In this document: piece after piece, positions 14,560-16,292 of the stretch
How positions within the stretch are numbered: position 1 is the stretch's first letter
Layout of the letters: the number at the start of each line of letters is the position of its first letter
NCBI GenBank assembly: GCA_004554165.1
Contig: SFNQ01000037.1
Location: 1 to 16,292 of the forward strand
Origin: Clostridiales bacterium
GTDB lineage: Bacteria > Bacillota > Clostridia > Christensenellales > CAG-138
Direction: 5' to 3'
DNA: 16,292 nt
Position numbers and translations under genes: made by a program
The notes under the pieces: model-generated
Told to the model about the DNA's origin: nothing
Database searches by the model: none
What the model saw: only the letters and a program-made list of their open reading frames with translations

Positions 14560-14604
14560 ACTATATGTATCCGTATAGGTTTTTATGGAATAGAGGTGCG
14601 GAGA

Positions 14605-14817
14605 ATGAGAATGAGTTATAAAAAGCTGTGGCTGATGCTTGTGGAGAAAGAAATATCCGCAGCTACGCTTCGGAAAGATTTGAATATTGCCACGGGAACA
14701 ATGACAAAATTGCGGCGTAATGAAGAAGTGGCACTATCCGTCCTGCTACGCATTTGCGAGTATCTGGACTGTAACATTGGTGATATTTGCGATGCTGTAC
14801 GAACGGACTCTGACTAA
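14605..14817 (+). CDS. Small Cro/CI-type helix-turn-helix regulator
   Basis: A 70-residue protein that is almost entirely one HTH domain of the Xre/Cro-CI type. The opening MSYKKLWLMLVEKEIS (3-18) resembles other minimal regulators of mobile elements, the recognition helix region is around ATLRKDLNIATGTMTKLRRN (19-38), and VLLRICEYLDCNIGDICD (46-63) is the usual fourth and fifth helix pattern. ATG 14605 is chosen because AGAGGTG (14592-14598) precedes it by 6 bp; ATG 14611 with GGAG upstream is equally possible. It follows its own strong promoter and GCTAAAA repeats, so autoregulation is likely. The next gene starts 46 bp downstream on the same strand. DNA target and partner are inferred, not shown. 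Confidence 0.88.
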   Translation: MRMSYKKLWLMLVEKEISAATLRKDLNIATGTMTKLRRNEEVALSVLLRICEYLDCNIGDICDAVRTDSD

Positions 14818-14863
14818 GCCCGTGTTTTCGTGCGGCATTTTGTTTTGATAGGAGGACAACGAT

Positions 14864-16292
14864 ATGGCGTTTTGTAGTAATTGCGGCAAAGAGCTTGCGG
14901 CTGGTGCAAAATTTTGCTTTGAGTGCGGAACACCGGTAGGAAAAACCGATGAGACAGTCAGAAGAACAGTTTATAATGGAGAAATACATAAATGTCCCTC
15001 TTGCGGAGAGGTACTCCAAAGTATGACTGCGATCTGTCCAGCTTGTGGACATGAACTCAACTCTGCAAAGCTGACTTCTGCCCTAAAAGAGTTTATTGAT
15101 GAAATCAACGAATGTGATAAAATCATAGCCAATACACCAAAGAAGGAACTGCCTAAAAAGGGTTGGAAAAGTTGGAAAACAGGAACTCGTGTTTTTTGGG
15201 TAATTCTCAATCTGTTCACATCGTGTATTCCCCTTGTAATTTACATGTCGTTTCCTTTGCTTAAACCTTTTTTGAAAAAGAATGCCATGCCCGAGCTTAC
15301 ATCTGACGAAAAGCATAAAGTATCTCTAATTGAAAATTTTGCTTTTCCCAATGATCGTGAATCCTTGTTGGAGGCACTGCTGTTTATAAAATCCAAAATG
15401 GCTTTTTTGGCATCGGAAAAGGCAGATGAACGAAATTCTTACTGGATGCGTTTGTGGAATACAAAGGCTACACAACTTTATGAAAAAGCTAAAATATTAC
15501 TCAATAATGATGTGATTGCTGAGAACGCATACAGTGAGATTGTTTCCAGTAAGAGCACAGCCGATAAGAAGATTCGCATACGTGCGGGGATTGGAGCGGC
15601 AATTATAGTGGTGTTTTGTGCATTTATTGCACTAAATGGCTCACTGCTTGGAGGAAAAGGAATTTTAGATCGTATCCCCTCACTTTCTGAAGGCAGTCCT
15701 ACAATAAATGAAAATGCAGATACAGACGAATCTAAGGGCATATATACATATGAAATGCGCAACTATATCGGGAAGAATGCTGCTTCGATTGGTGAAGTAT
15801 CTGGTGGCTATTTAGTCGATGACTATGGCAGTGGTGAATTAAGGGTTGTTTTCGTTACAGCGGATGGTATGATTATTCCTCCAGAGGACAAAGAAACAAA
15901 AAAGAATTATACTGTTGTTGCACAAAATATTGAAGCGGGAGCAAATGTTACGGTTGTTCATCTGCGGAATAGTAAAGGAGAGCCTTATAGCAATTTGGTA
16001 GATTATCAAAGCTATGATGAAATTTTGTTATATGTAGCTCAAATCGGAGATAATTCCTATACTCCAACTTATACTGCCATCAAACCAACCTTGGACAGAC
16101 ATTTATACCATATTCGAGATTATGTCGGCAGAAATGCTGCATCTTTCGGAAAAAGCAGTAATGATAAGCGTATCGATGAATATGGTGCAGGAGAATTAAG
16201 GATAGTCTTTACAGCCGAAGATGGATCATACATAGATGCAAGTGACCCTAATTCCTTGAAAGGCTATATTGTGGTAAAGCAGGACATAGCGG
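14864..16292 (+). CDS. Zinc-ribbon membrane protein with repeated domain (partial)
   Basis: This frame is open from the ATG at 14864 to the window edge, at least 476 residues, with no stop. AGGAGG lies 8 bp upstream. The N-terminus has two zinc ribbons: Cys4/Cys7 with Cys18/Cys21, and Cys44/Cys47 with Cys58/Cys61. A hydrophobic segment spans about 109-133 and a second about 241-262. A charged, probably cytoplasmic or helical stretch lies between them. After the second segment come two related units, starting near 294 and 413, each with the pattern NYxGxNAASxG, then DxYGxGELRxVF and ADG or EDG. Twenty of 38 aligned residues (298-335 against 417-454) are identical. Similar zinc-ribbon conserved hypotheticals are common in Lachnospiraceae-type genomes. 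Function is unknown; a membrane sensor or envelope-binding protein is possible. Confidence 0.85.
   Translation, partial: MAFCSNCGKELAAGAKFCFECGTPVGKTDETVRRTVYNGEIHKCPSCGEVLQSMTAICPACGHELNSAKLTSALKEFIDEINECDKIIANTPKKELPKKGWKSWKTGTRVFWVILNLFTSCIPLVIYMSFPLLKPFLKKNAMPELTSDEKHKVSLIENFAFPNDRESLLEALLFIKSKMAFLASEKADERNSYWMRLWNTKATQLYEKAKILLNNDVIAENAYSEIVSSKSTADKKIRIRAGIGAAIIVVFCAFIALNGSLLGGKGILDRIPSLSEGSPTINENADTDESKGIYTYEMRNYIGKNAASIGEVSGGYLVDDYGSGELRVVFVTADGMIIPPEDKETKKNYTVVAQNIEAGANVTVVHLRNSKGEPYSNLVDYQSYDEILLYVAQIGDNSYTPTYTAIKPTLDRHLYHIRDYVGRNAASFGKSSNDKRIDEYGAGELRIVFTAEDGSYIDASDPNSLKGYIVVKQDIA

Noticed and set aside
1..16292. CRISPR array, tRNA or rRNA genes
   Set aside because: No regularly spaced direct repeats and no tRNA arm or rRNA signatures were seen on reading the noncoding stretches.

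Overview
The window looks like chromosomal DNA from a GC-rich, endospore-forming member of the Clostridia. A complete spoIIAA-spoIIAB-sigF operon shows sporulation. The murB-rapZ-whiA cluster is Gram-positive in arrangement, and Shine-Dalgarno sequences are strong AGGAGG types. I cannot name a genus. The first ~13.87 kb is clearly GC-rich (37 of 60 bases in a sample at 13801-13860). The last ~2.4 kb is AT-richer (29 of 60 at 13921-13980; 23 of 60 at 15241-15300) and looks like the left end of an integrated mobile element.

Layout. Bases 1-630 hold no convincing gene, only GC-rich inverted repeats. A DegV/FakB-type fatty-acid-binding protein lies on the minus strand (694-1581), with a TTG start and a hairpin terminator. 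After a 653-bp gene-free stretch with four hairpins comes a minus-strand operon: spoIIAA, spoIIAB, sigF and, 30 bp downstream, a secreted lipoprotein serpin. A 139-bp divergent intergenic region separates it from a plus-strand operon: an orphan solute-binding-like exported protein, murB, rapZ, whiA, dnaE and a 23S rRNA uracil-C5 methyltransferase (rlmD type). Genes in that operon are 4 bp apart or overlap by 4 bp, except for 53 bp before whiA. The glmR/yvcK gene that commonly sits between rapZ and whiA is absent there.

The methyltransferase ends in an extra ~95-residue, AT-richer domain that starts just after the conserved HVETV motif. This fits insertion of an integrative element into the 3' end of rlmD/rumA, with the element supplying a new C-terminus. 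Downstream are a small DUF6061-like protein, a strong terminator, a promoter overlapped by three GCTAAAA half-sites, a small Cro/CI-type HTH regulator, and a zinc-ribbon membrane protein with two related repeats that runs off the window.

Working together: the minus operon sets up forespore-specific sigma-F control, with the serpin as an unexpected extra product. The plus operon links cell-wall precursor synthesis (MurB), RNA-based or metabolic signalling (RapZ), division/sporulation control (WhiA), replication (DnaE) and rRNA modification. The two operons share a short divergent control region with weak sigma-H-like and Spo0A-like sites.
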